From: Agaribacillus sp965228415 | GTDB lineage: Bacteria > Bacteroidota > Bacteroidia > Cytophagales > Cyclobacteriaceae | Assembly: GCA_965228415.1 (NCBI GenBank) | Contig: OZ245814.1 | Span: 6,262,001-6,326,000 of the forward strand | DNA length: 64,000 nucleotides | Direction: 5' to 3' | Part shown: piece by piece, positions 36,429 through 43,862 of the stretch | How the letters are laid out: every line of letters starts with the position of its first letter | Numbering within the stretch: the first letter of the stretch is position 1 | Program-made: the position numbers and the translations under genes | Notes under the pieces: model-generated | The model's database searches: none | Told to the model about the DNA's origin: nothing | Seen by the model: only the letters and a program-made list of their open reading frames with translations

Positions 36429-37592
36429 CTAATATTTTGCCAGTGAATGATCTATTTCATCGGCATAGGCAAGTATCCCACCTTTCAAATTATACAAATT
36501 TTTGAATCCATATTTTTCTTCCAATAAATGGATGGCATCTGCGCTGCGTTTTCCGCTCCGGCAATGGATTACTACCTCTTTGTCTGAAGAAATTTTGTTT
36601 ACTTCTTCGGCCACTCTTGCCAGGGGAATCAGCTCTCCTCCCAGGTTGGCAATGTCGTATTCATAACCTTCCCTGACATCTACCAACTGAAAATCCCTGT
36701 TTTCTGTCTGCCAGGTTTTCAATTCTTTCACAGTAATCTCCTTTACCTTTTTCTCTTCCTCACTTTCCTGACCAATACCACAAAACATTTCGTAGTCAAT
36801 CAATTTGGTCTGACTTGGGTTTTTCCCGTTAAGAGGATTATTATCGTCCTTTCTCAAGTTCAGGGTTCGCGTTTCGAAGCTAAGTGCGTCGAAGATAAAC
36901 ATCCTTCCCGAAAGCGGTTCTCCTATGCCGGTGATGACCTTTAAGACCTCATTTGCCTGTAAGCTGCCAATAATGCCCGGTAGTACGCCAATGACCCCAC
37001 CTTCAGCACAGCTCGGTACCAGGCCTGGAGGCGGTGGACTTGGAAATAAATCGCGGTAATTAGGACCCCTGCTTCCATCTTCATGCAAATGATTAAAAAC
37101 GCTTACCTGTCCGTCAAAACGGAAAATGGAGGCGTAAACATTGACCTTGTCAAGCAACACGCAGGCGTCATTGACCAGATATCTTGTCGGAAAGTTGTCC
37201 GTGCCATCGGCTACCACATCGTAGTCTTTGATGATTTCCAGCGCATTTTCAGAGGTAAGTTGCGTATTATAAGTTTTTATCTGAATGAAAGGATTTTGGG
37301 CTTCAATTCTTTCTTTGGCAACTTCAACCTTTGGCCTGCCAACGTCAGCGGTTGCAAAGAGCACCTGCCGCTGCAAGTTACTGTCGTCTACTACATCAAA
37401 ATCCACAATACCTATAGTGCCGACACCTGCGGCCGAGAGATATTGAATTAACGGAGCACCCAGCCCCCCTGTACCAACTACTAAAACTTTAGCCGCTTTG
37501 AGTTTTCTCTGTCCCTCAATGTTGAATTCGGGTATAATCAGATGCCTGCTATACCTTTCCAGTTCGGCCTTGTTGAAAGTTATTTCTGCCAT
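36429..37592 (-). CDS. MoeZ/MoeB-like E1 adenylyltransferase with rhodanese domain
   Basis: The 387-residue protein is an E1-like enzyme that adenylates the C-terminal glycine of a ubiquitin-like sulfur carrier and then thiolates it. The N-terminal ThiF/MoeB domain has the nucleotide loop GTGGLG (40-45) and DFDVVDDSNLQRQ. The rhodanese domain (about 285-387) carries the persulfide-forming Cys344 in VIHCRSGKRS. The Zn-binding CxxC pairs of classical MoeB are not seen. The neighbouring carrier, JAMM protease and cysteine synthase place it in a CysO-type cysteine pathway rather than (or besides) molybdopterin synthesis. Confidence 0.9.
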   Translation of the reverse strand: MAEITFNKAELERYSRHLIIPEFNIEGQRKLKAAKVLVVGTGGLGAPLIQYLSAAGVGTIGIVDFDVVDDSNLQRQVLFATADVGRPKVEVAKERIEAQNPFIQIKTYNTQLTSENALEIIKDYDVVADGTDNFPTRYLVNDACVLLDKVNVYASIFRFDGQVSVFNHLHEDGSRGPNYRDLFPSPPPPGLVPSCAEGGVIGVLPGIIGSLQANEVLKVITGIGEPLSGRMFIFDALSFETRTLNLRKDDNNPLNGKNPSQTKLIDYEMFCGIGQESEEEKKVKEITVKELKTWQTENRDFQLVDVREGYEYDIANLGGELIPLARVAEEVNKISSDKEVVIHCRSGKRSADAIHLLEEKYGFKNLYNLKGGILAYADEIDHSLAKY

Positions 37593-37616
37593 GATAGTAT
37601 TAATGTGCTATTATGA

Positions 37617-37895
37617 TTACGATATTCCCCCTGCGATGGCTGGAATTATACTGATTACTGTATCGTCCTGAATAGTGGTAGCTTCCTTTTTCAGGGCTTG
37701 TATGTCTTCATCTCCAAGAAATACACGTACAAAATTACGGATGCTGCCATCGTCGTTCAGGATGTTATTGCCGATTTGCGGATATTCACGGATGAGGTCA
37801 TTAATGGCCTCAATAACGGTTTCTCCTTTTACCTGTACATCTTTTTGATTGTCAGTAAATTTCCGTAGCGGGGTGGGGATAATAATTTTTGCCAT
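37617..37895 (-). CDS. CysO/MoaD-like ubiquitin-fold sulfur carrier with masked GG tail
   Basis: The 92-residue protein has the MoaD/ThiS/CysO beta-grasp layout (IIIPTPLRKFTDNQ, NFVRVFLGDEDI, DDTVISIIPAIAGG). The active form needs a free C-terminal Gly-Gly to receive AMP and then sulfur. Here the chain continues two residues: Gly89-Gly90-Ile91-Ser92-stop, so processing is predicted. The next gene upstream in the operon is a JAMM protease that could remove Ile-Ser. The moeZ-like gene follows by 24 nt. Function in cysteine synthesis is inferred from neighbours. Confidence 0.88.
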   Translation of the reverse strand: MAKIIIPTPLRKFTDNQKDVQVKGETVIEAINDLIREYPQIGNNILNDDGSIRNFVRVFLGDEDIQALKKEATTIQDDTVISIIPAIAGGIS

Positions 37896-37927
37896 TTTAT
37901 TAGTTTTTATTTTATGTTCAACAATGG

Positions 37928-38359
37928 TTATTGTTTAAGGGTCGTTTCATGCTCAATAGTTTCTTCTTCGAATTTTAAGGCATCGTTTAACTGCCATGAG
38001 GTAGTTTTAGCAACTTTTCCGTCCATCACAGATATAATAATATAGGAAAAAAAAGGTACAGCCTGCTTCAAATCATGTTCAGAGGGCGTGGCAGGGTGAT
38101 TTGGATGAGAATGGTAAATACCCAGTAAGGCCAAATCGTTTTCGGCAGCGTATTTTTCCGCCTGCATATAGTCAAAGGCAGAAATTTCGAACCTTCTTCT
38201 TTGATCTCCTTTTTTACTGTTTTCCACAGGTATTGCCTGGGTTATATCTCTCACCTGCCCGTCCTTACCATAAAAGAAGCCACAACATTCATATGGAAAT
38301 GTGGATTCAGCATGCCGATGCATGGTACTAAGCGCTTCTTTGTCAATTACTAATTTCAA
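37928..38359 (-). CDS. JAMM/MPN metalloprotease (Mec/QbsD-like)
   Basis: The 143-residue zinc protease has the complete JAMM signature: Glu24, His83-x-His85-P, Ser93 and Asp96 (GIYHSHPNHPATPSEHD). Bacterial relatives either cut cysteine from the CysO-cysteine adduct (Mec) or trim masked carriers down to Gly-Gly (QbsD type). Both activities would fit here. It lies 6 nt after the cysM-like gene and 32 nt before the carrier gene. Confidence 0.93.
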   Translation of the reverse strand: MKLVIDKEALSTMHRHAESTFPYECCGFFYGKDGQVRDITQAIPVENSKKGDQRRRFEISAFDYMQAEKYAAENDLALLGIYHSHPNHPATPSEHDLKQAVPFFSYIIISVMDGKVAKTTSWQLNDALKFEEETIEHETTLKQ

Positions 38360-38365
38360 TTTCGT

Positions 38366-39301
38366 TTATTTAAATAATCGTTCAATTACTTCACTATATT
38401 TTGATGCGTCGTCCGGAAACACGGTAACGACGGTTCCTTCATCTATGGAATCTGCCACTTTAATGGCTCCCAACAGGTTTGCCGCCGAGGAAGGACTTAC
38501 CAATAACCCCTCTAACCTGGCAATGTCTTTAATGAGATTGATAGCCTCCATTGAATCAATTAAGAGGTTTTCATCAGCCAGCTGGTCATTGTATATTTTG
38601 GGAACGATCGCCGTTTCCATGTGTTTCCATCCTTCCAAACCATGCATGGCACTATCGGGATGCAGTGCGACCGCTTTGATATCAGGATTTAATTCTCTTA
38701 GCCGGGTGGTGGTTCCCCGGAACGTGCCGGTAGTACCGAGACCTGCGACAAAGTGTGTGATGTGACCGTCGGTTTGCTGAAAGATCTCAGGACCGGTGCT
38801 GTGGTAGTGTGCCAGCCAATTGTTGTCATTGGCATATTGATCGGCGTAATAATATTTAATCGGATTTTCTGTCACCAGCGATTTGGCTTCCAGCTGGGCC
38901 CCGTCTGTGCCGTCAAAGGGAGAGGTATAGATTATGTTTACACCGTAAGATTTAAGCATAGTCTTTCTTTCCCTGGAAGCATTTTCGGGTAGACATAGGG
39001 AAACATTAATTCCAGCTGCCGCTGCAACCGCCGCGTAGGCGATACCGGTATTTCCACTGGTGGCATCCAACAAGTTCTTTTCGTTGTTTAGTTTGCCTTT
39101 ATCAATAGCATCCTTAATAATATTAAAGGCCGGCCTGGCTTTGACACTGCTGCCTAATTGCTGCCATTCCAGTTTAGCCAGGATTTTCACCTTTGGGTTT
39201 TGGTATACGCGCTGAATAGGAAAGAGCGGCGTATTCCCAATGAGCTGCCCTACCTGCGCTATTCTATGTTTTAATTGCGTATCTGCGACTTCTGTAATCA
39301 T
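38366..39301 (-). CDS. cysM: CysM-like PLP-dependent cysteine synthase
   Basis: The 311-residue fold-type II PLP enzyme has the Schiff-base Lys54 in QLGSSVKARPA, the substrate loop TSGNTG (81-86) and HFVAGLGTTGTFRG near 183. It resembles the O-phosphoserine-type CysM that uses thiocarboxylated CysO as sulfur donor rather than free sulfide, and the next three genes supply exactly those partners. Substrate preference cannot be proved from sequence. It is the first gene of the operon and lies 20 nt downstream of a terminator with a Cys-rich leader ORF before it, so attenuation is predicted. Confidence 0.9.
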   Translation of the reverse strand: MITEVADTQLKHRIAQVGQLIGNTPLFPIQRVYQNPKVKILAKLEWQQLGSSVKARPAFNIIKDAIDKGKLNNEKNLLDATSGNTGIAYAAVAAAAGINVSLCLPENASRERKTMLKSYGVNIIYTSPFDGTDGAQLEAKSLVTENPIKYYYADQYANDNNWLAHYHSTGPEIFQQTDGHITHFVAGLGTTGTFRGTTTRLRELNPDIKAVALHPDSAMHGLEGWKHMETAIVPKIYNDQLADENLLIDSMEAINLIKDIARLEGLLVSPSSAANLLGAIKVADSIDEGTVVTVFPDDASKYSEVIERLFK

Positions 39302-39320
39302 AGTTTTATGAGCATAAAAA

Positions 39321-39351
39321 CAAAAAAAGCCTTTCCGTGTGTGGAAAGGCT
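39321..39351 (-). terminator. Attenuator terminator upstream of the cysM operon
   Basis: On the minus strand AGCCTTTCC (39351-39343), an ACACAC loop and GGAAAGGCT (39336-39328) form a 9-bp stem followed by seven Ts ending at 39322. It stands only 20 nt ahead of the cysM ATG, so unconditional termination here would silence the operon. Its 5' arm is also perfectly complementary to 39398-39406 inside the leader ORF. Confidence 0.88.
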
Positions 39352-39380
39352 CTCTAATTCTTTAGTTATTTTATTACAAA

Positions 39381-39461
39381 TCAGCGTATATAATTATCCT
39401 TTCCACCGTGATACCGGAGACAACAACAGTTACAGCAACAACAAAGGAAAGATTTATACAT
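39381..39461 (-). CDS. Cysteine-rich leader peptide of the cysM operon
   Basis: ATG 39461 opens a 26-codon ORF ending in TGA at 39383-39381. Residues 7-14 are CCCCNCCC, seven Cys codons in eight, just after MYKSFL and before LRYHGGKDNYIR. Such a run of the pathway's end-product amino acid, followed by a terminator and a biosynthetic operon, is the hallmark of an attenuation leader. Six of the seven Cys codons are TGT and one is TGC. A caution: the DNA is locally simple (ACA/CAA triplets on the plus strand), so chance is not fully excluded. Too short for ordinary gene finders. Confidence 0.75.
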   Translation of the reverse strand: MYKSFLCCCCNCCCLRYHGGKDNYIR

Positions 39462-39934
39462 CTGTTATAATATTTATTGCAAGTTAATGAATTTGTTTTC
39501 TTTTTTAACGGAAAAATAAAATTCTTGTTCAAAAAGAATGCTAAAACTTTAATGCAACCCTCAAAACCGCCGGAAAATTCCCTGTTGCCTGGGAGCAGAC
39601 CAAATTTTTCCACTAAAACCGGGCAATATTTTGCTGAGATCATTAGCTCCCCGGATAAAAATAATCGTTGATTTTTTAACAGGCGATTGGGCATTTCCAC
39701 AGATTGATTGCTGCCATCCATATAATTTAAAGCAGTATACAAAATGATTTTATTTTAAATTAAGTGTAATTTGACTATCATTAGCTATTAACTTTTTAGA
39801 TAGACAGCGATAAATCGGATGAACTATGCTTAAAACGGGTTTATCGATTTTTGCGACGAACGGGAGAAGGTCTTACAAAGACAGGAGAATATTTTAGAAG
39901 GTTAAGTAATTTTTATCATTTTGTAGAAAAAAAT
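39462..39934. other. Intergenic region upstream of leader and antiporter
   Basis: This AT-rich stretch between the divergent cysteine leader and the antiporter must hold both promoters, but I cannot identify either with confidence. On the minus strand TAACTTGC just before the leader ATG is one base short of TAnnTTTG. No further ORF looks real. Confidence 0.4.
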
Positions 39935-41260
39935 ATGGAAGATATAAACATCTATTGGGTCACCATTGGGGTATCACTGATCATTATCCTGTCATTTGTT
40001 TACAATGCCATTGCCAAAAAAACCAACATTCCTTCTGTTATCTTACTAATCGTTACTGGCTTTGTACTCGGAAGTTTCATTACCATAGACCAGCCAAAAA
40101 TCAAGCCGGTGTTAGAGATATTGGGAACGATTGGATTGATAATGATCGTGCTGGAGGCGGCCCTGGACCTGAAGTTGAAAAAGGAGAATATGCCATTGAT
40201 TGGGAAGGCATTTCTAATTGCGCTGTTGTTGTTAGTACTGACTTCCTTTGGTATTGCCATGGTGATCAGATTTTTTAATGATGTTACTATTTTTAACGCT
40301 TTGGTTTATGCCATTCCGCTGGCCATTATGAGCAGCGCCATTATTATTCCCAGCGTTGCCAATTTATCGCACATCAAAAAAGAATTTCTCATTTGTGAGG
40401 CAGCGTTTTCAGATATTTTGGGCATCATGTTTTTTTACTTTGTGCTGGATTCCACTACAATGGAAACGGCGGGCGAAATAACAGCCAGCATTTTTACGAA
40501 TATTGCTATTACTTTAATTATTTCCGTGATACTGGGATTTGTGATTATTCTGTTTATTCAACGGGTAGAGGCCCAGGTAAAATTATTTTTGCCAATGGCT
40601 ATTCTGTTACTGCTTTATTCGGTGGGTAAGCTGTTTCATTTATCGTCTCTTATCTTTGTGCTGGCTTTTGGGTTAATGATCAATAATGTGAATTTGTTTT
40701 TCAGAGGTGGGTTGAAAAAATTTATTAGTGCCGAGGGTTTTGAAGACTTACTTGCTGATATAAAACTGTTGACGCTAGAGAGTTCATTCATAGTAAGAAC
40801 TTTCTTTTTTATAGTATTTGGCATGTCAATTACAGTAAATGGCTTAAACGATATTACGGTTTACCTGATGGGATTGCTGATCATCGTTTTCATTTATGCG
40901 CTGAGGTTGGGCGTGATGGCGGGTTTAAGCAAGGAGCAATTGAAACCTGGCGTACTGATAGCACCAAGGGGTTTGATTACAATTTTATTGTTTTTCGCGA
41001 TACCTGAGGAGTTGCAGATCGCTACCTTCAATCCGGCTACCCTTTTATTGGTGATCATAGTCAGTAGCATATTAATGATGGTTGGGCTTATAAAATACAA
41101 AGGTGAGGATGAAGGACAGGCAGATAATCACGGACAATCTTTGGATACAGCAACTTCTGCTGAATTACGGGAAGGTACAACCTCTGCGATCCCTGATAAC
41201 CTGACTTCCGGTACAGCAGATCCTATTTCACCTGGTAGTGATTTGCCTTCTGAAGAATAA
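39935..41260 (+). CDS. Cation/proton antiporter
   Basis: The 441-residue protein is a monovalent cation:proton antiporter (Na+/H+ exchanger superfamily) with about eleven to twelve membrane helices. I choose ATG 39935 (MEDINIYWVTIGVS); the longer frame from 39851 adds a charged stretch before helix 1. Typical segments are KKTNIPSVILLIVTGFVLGSFI and the acidic helix LIMIVLEAALDLKLKK. The C-terminal 45 residues are a hydrophilic tail rich in Ser, Thr, Glu and Pro. Ion specificity is not evident. Confidence 0.85.
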   Translation: MEDINIYWVTIGVSLIIILSFVYNAIAKKTNIPSVILLIVTGFVLGSFITIDQPKIKPVLEILGTIGLIMIVLEAALDLKLKKENMPLIGKAFLIALLLLVLTSFGIAMVIRFFNDVTIFNALVYAIPLAIMSSAIIIPSVANLSHIKKEFLICEAAFSDILGIMFFYFVLDSTTMETAGEITASIFTNIAITLIISVILGFVIILFIQRVEAQVKLFLPMAILLLLYSVGKLFHLSSLIFVLAFGLMINNVNLFFRGGLKKFISAEGFEDLLADIKLLTLESSFIVRTFFFIVFGMSITVNGLNDITVYLMGLLIIVFIYALRLGVMAGLSKEQLKPGVLIAPRGLITILLFFAIPEELQIATFNPATLLLVIIVSSILMMVGLIKYKGEDEGQADNHGQSLDTATSAELREGTTSAIPDNLTSGTADPISPGSDLPSEE

Positions 41261-41268
41261 AAATGAGT

Positions 41269-41817
41269 TTACGAATCAGCTCCCTTTTTCAGGTGTTGTC
41301 GCCATTCCGAAAAAGTAATGCGAAACACATAGGCCTCTACATTTTTGAACTGTGTCTTTTTTTGTATTTGCATACCGTTTTTATAAGCGACTTTTTGTGA
41401 ATTGACGTTATTGATTTCAATGATGGAAATGATCGAAGGAGCCATTTTATTTTCAAAAGCAAAATTTTTAAAAAACCGGGCCGCTTCAATAGCAAATCCC
41501 CTTGACCAGAACGCGGGAATCAGGCTATACCCGATTTCCAGTTCCTTCACCTCATCCACCACCTGATTCAACAGTCCACATTGTCCTACCAATTGACCGG
41601 TAGCTTTTTCAATCAACGCGCATAGACCGTATCCATCATTTTTATATCGTTGCAATTGTCTTTTTATCCAATCCCTGCAAAGTTCTTCCGGTGGTTGTGT
41701 GGGGTAAAAAAATCTTGTCGCTTCCGGATTGCTGAAAAAAGCCATGAGCGGCTGGTAATCGGCCATCGTAATGCTACGAAATTTTAGCCTTTCCGATTCA
41801 AGTCCATCCAATATCAT
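41269..41817 (-). CDS. GNAT-family N-acetyltransferase (RimJ/RimL-like)
   Basis: The 182-residue protein has the RimJ/RimL-type GNAT layout: ESERLKFRSITMADY at the start, GQCGLL and ELEIGYSLIPAFWSRGFAIEAARFF for the acetyl-CoA pyrophosphate-binding region, and NVNSQKVAYKNGMQ near the end. It would acetylate an amine, but the acceptor is unknown. Its ATG overlaps the last base of the VOC stop codon (TAATG), so the two are translationally coupled. Confidence 0.88.
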   Translation of the reverse strand: MILDGLESERLKFRSITMADYQPLMAFFSNPEATRFFYPTQPPEELCRDWIKRQLQRYKNDGYGLCALIEKATGQLVGQCGLLNQVVDEVKELEIGYSLIPAFWSRGFAIEAARFFKNFAFENKMAPSIISIIEINNVNSQKVAYKNGMQIQKKTQFKNVEAYVFRITFSEWRQHLKKGADS

Positions 41818-42191
41818 TATTTGTTAAATGTCAGCTCACACAATTCTATAAAATAGCCGTCGGGATCTTGCAGAAAAATCTGCCAGGCACCATCGGGGCG
41901 GTGTATTTTTGGTTGGTATTTGACTTCGGCCTTCACCAACATCGCTTCTGCTTCTTCAATTGAGCGAACCTGCAGGGCAAAGTGATTGCCGCGTTGCAAG
42001 GAATTGATAGCATCTTTTCGCCCCTCAATTAAATGCAATTCCTGCTGTTGCCCCAACCGAAACCAGGCTCCCTTAAAATCAAAATCTGGCCTGGGCATTT
42101 CTTCCAGTCCCATTTTGTCTTTGTAAAATGAAATGCTCTCCGAAAGGTCTTTGACGTGAAGGGCAACGTGATTTAAATCCAGTATTTCCAT
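41817..42191 (-). CDS. VOC-family (glyoxalase-like) protein
   Basis: The 124-residue protein has one vicinal-oxygen-chelate module: LNHVALHVKDLSESISFYKDKMG with the first metal His8, RGNHFALQV in the middle, and DPDGYFIELCE with the C-terminal Glu ligand. Members are lyases, dioxygenases or resistance proteins; activity cannot be assigned. It is coupled to the downstream GNAT gene. Confidence 0.88.
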   Translation of the reverse strand: MEILDLNHVALHVKDLSESISFYKDKMGLEEMPRPDFDFKGAWFRLGQQQELHLIEGRKDAINSLQRGNHFALQVRSIEEAEAMLVKAEVKYQPKIHRPDGAWQIFLQDPDGYFIELCELTFNK

Positions 42192-42215
42192 ATAAATAAA
42201 TTGTTATTAACGCCC

Positions 42216-42243
42216 TAAAATTAATGATAAGAATACGGGCAAA
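42216..42243 (-). promoter_or_regulatory. Candidate VOC-GNAT promoter
   Basis: On the minus strand TTTG (42243-42240), a 16-nt spacer and TAATTTTA (42223-42216) resemble the Bacteroidota promoter with one -7 mismatch and slightly short spacing. Confidence 0.35.
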
Positions 42244-42306
42244 AAAATATTAAATTGAAAGCGCAAGTTAAAATTATTGATGGCATCTAAATAATAAAAC
42301 ACAAGC

Positions 42307-42876
42307 TTGGACGAAACGGTATTACTAAAACCTTTACAAGAAGGTGATGAAGAGGCGTTTAAACAACTGGTTGAATTATACCAGGATAAAGTCTACAATA
42401 CCGTCCTTGGATTTTTACATTCACGTGAAGATGCCGAGGATATCGCGCAGGAAGTTTTTATTGAGGTATTTAATGCTATAAGAAAATTTAGAGGAGAGGC
42501 GAAACTGTCAACCTGGATCTACAGGATAGCCGTCAATAAATCTTTGGAATATATTAGAAAGAAAAACAGGCAAAAGAGATTTGCTTTTTTTGCCAACTTA
42601 TTTGAGGTATCAGACAGCAACAAATTGCAGATTACGGATTTTGAGCATCCCGGAATTCAGCTCGAGCACAAGGAAAATGCCAGGGTGATGTTTGCAGCGA
42701 TCGCTAAATTGCCTGAAAATCAGAAAATAGCGTTCACTCTTCATAAGGTTGAGGGACTAAGCTACCAGGAAGTATGTGAGGTAATGAAGTTAAGTTTATC
42801 TTCAGTAGAGTCATTAATGTTTCGGGCTAAGAAAAACTTACAGAAGAAATTGTTCGATTTTTATAAAAGTGGTTAA
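42307..42876 (+). CDS. ECF-type RNA polymerase sigma factor
   Basis: The 189-residue sigma factor begins at TTG (an in-frame stop lies just upstream and no ATG fits). Region 2 is DKVYNTVLGFLHSREDAEDIAQEVFIEVFNAIRKFRGEAKLSTW...RIAVN (about 26-78), and region 4 is LPENQKIAFTLHKVEGLSYQEVCEVMKLSLSSVESLMFRAKK (about 137-178). The two genes behind it encode a small membrane protein and a CpxP-like protein, the usual place for an anti-sigma factor and its envelope sensor. Confidence 0.92.
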   Translation: MDETVLLKPLQEGDEEAFKQLVELYQDKVYNTVLGFLHSREDAEDIAQEVFIEVFNAIRKFRGEAKLSTWIYRIAVNKSLEYIRKKNRQKRFAFFANLFEVSDSNKLQITDFEHPGIQLEHKENARVMFAAIAKLPENQKIAFTLHKVEGLSYQEVCEVMKLSLSSVESLMFRAKKNLQKKLFDFYKSG

Positions 42877-42894
42877 AAACAAATTATTAAATAA

Positions 42895-43215
42895 ATGAAA
42901 TCTAATCAGGAAGATATCGATAAAAAAATTGAGCGAACCCTTTCTTCTCTCGATCATATGGAAAGGGCATCGGTAAATCCTTTTTTTTACACCCGTTTAA
43001 AAGCTAAAATGGAGGCGGAAAAAAGAGGATTCCGGGCGCTGTTTACCATTCCGCAATTTAGCATGGCAGTAGCCAGTGTGTTTCTGCTACTGTGCCTGAA
43101 CTTTTATGTGGTTATCAGCTATGAATATGATGCCAGCACCCAGGCTGACGAGGTAAGTACATTTATTAGTGATTACCAGATCAATGTTGGCGATATTTAC
43201 GAATTAAATGAGTAG
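42895..43215 (+). CDS. Small single-pass membrane protein, candidate anti-sigma factor
   Basis: The 106-residue protein has a charged cytoplasmic N-terminus (about 1-47), one helix (about 50-71, IPQFSMAVASVFLLLCLNFYVV) and a short acidic periplasmic tail. It begins 18 nt after the sigma gene and ends directly before the CpxP-like gene. The position and topology suggest an anti-sigma factor; no zinc-binding anti-sigma motif is visible, so this is inference. Confidence 0.75.
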   Translation: MKSNQEDIDKKIERTLSSLDHMERASVNPFFYTRLKAKMEAEKRGFRALFTIPQFSMAVASVFLLLCLNFYVVISYEYDASTQADEVSTFISDYQINVGDIYELNE

Positions 43216-43218
43216 GTG

Positions 43219-43710
43219 ATGAGTTATTTTACTAAATCGCGCATATATATTTTTTTAATAATCGTCCTGGCTGTATTGAATGTCGGCCTTATTGTATTCT
43301 TTTGGAAGGGGCCCATGTCGAAACCAGGTCGTCGTGGGGGGCCTTTTAAATTAGAGTATTTCCTGGAGAGGAGGCTTGACCTGACCCGGGAGCAAATGGA
43401 AGAATACCGGCAACTGCGAGAAACACACTTCCAGGAGTTGGAATTACATCTGAGGGAAATGAGACGGTTGAAAGGGGCCTTGTTTGACCTGGTAGGCGGG
43501 GAAGTTAATGATGAAAGGAAGGAGCACATCCTCGAGCAGATCGGAAAAACGCAAATAACTATTGACTCACTTACCTTTGCACATTTCGAAAGCCTTCGAA
43601 AACTATGCAATGACGAGCAACAAAGGAAATTTGATGGTGTAATCAAAGACGTAATGCGCCGTCTGGAACGTCATGGACCACCCCCCGGTGGTATGAGGCG
43701 AAGGCGATAA
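43219..43710 (+). CDS. Periplasmic heavy-metal-sensor / Spy-CpxP-like protein
   Basis: I choose ATG 43219 (MSYFTKSRIY); a GTG three bases upstream is also possible. The protein of about 163 residues has an N-terminal membrane anchor (9-28) and a long helical, charged periplasmic part with two LTxxQ-like repeats (DLTREQMEEYRQLR and CNDEQQRKFDG), as in Spy/CpxP/CnrX-type sensors and chaperones. The tail GPPPGGMRRRR is basic. It is the third gene of the sigma operon and could report envelope or metal stress to the membrane protein. Confidence 0.82.
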   Translation: MSYFTKSRIYIFLIIVLAVLNVGLIVFFWKGPMSKPGRRGGPFKLEYFLERRLDLTREQMEEYRQLRETHFQELELHLREMRRLKGALFDLVGGEVNDERKEHILEQIGKTQITIDSLTFAHFESLRKLCNDEQQRKFDGVIKDVMRRLERHGPPPGGMRRRR

Positions 43711-43737
43711 TAATTTTATCCAAAAAACTCTTCAAAT

Positions 43738-43756
43738 CACGTAGGCGTAAGTTTTA
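43738..43756 (+). repeat. Short dispersed repeat copy 1
   Basis: CACGTAGGCG-TAAGTTTTA lies in the gap before the YHYH gene and recurs with one extra base at 51103-51122. It resembles a decayed intergenic repeat of the kind common in Bacteroidota genomes. Confidence 0.45.
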
Positions 43757-43862
43757 ACCGGCTTAAGGGTTGGGGAATTATCCATTTGAGTTTTCTTGCA
43801 AAAGTGCTGTTGGCGCAAGTTTAATTTTTATTTGACATCTAAGAAAATAAAAAAGTGGATTT

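Larger units (their letters stand above)
39321..39461 (-). promoter_or_regulatory. Predicted ribosome-mediated cysteine attenuator
   Basis: Four segments are seen on the minus strand. Segment 1 ATCTTTCC (39453-39446) is in leader codons 4-6. Segment 2 is GTGGAAAGG (39406-39398), within a longer GGAAAGGAT, in codons 19-22. Segment 3 is CCTTTCCAC (39349-39341). Segment 4 is GGAAAGGC (39336-39329). 1:2 pair over 8 bp with one bulged G, 2:3 over 9 bp without mismatch (antiterminator), 3:4 form the terminator. A ribosome stalled on the Cys codons would cover segment 1 and leave 2 free to sequester 3, allowing read-through when Cys-tRNA is uncharged. I find no convincing promoter ahead of it. Confidence 0.75.

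Noticed and set aside
39374..39742. 122-codon minus-strand frame overlapping the Cys leader
   Set aside because: It is in another frame from the CCCCNCCC leader, has no family features, and its codons run through AT-rich intergenic sequence. The leader ORF with matching terminator pairing explains the region better.
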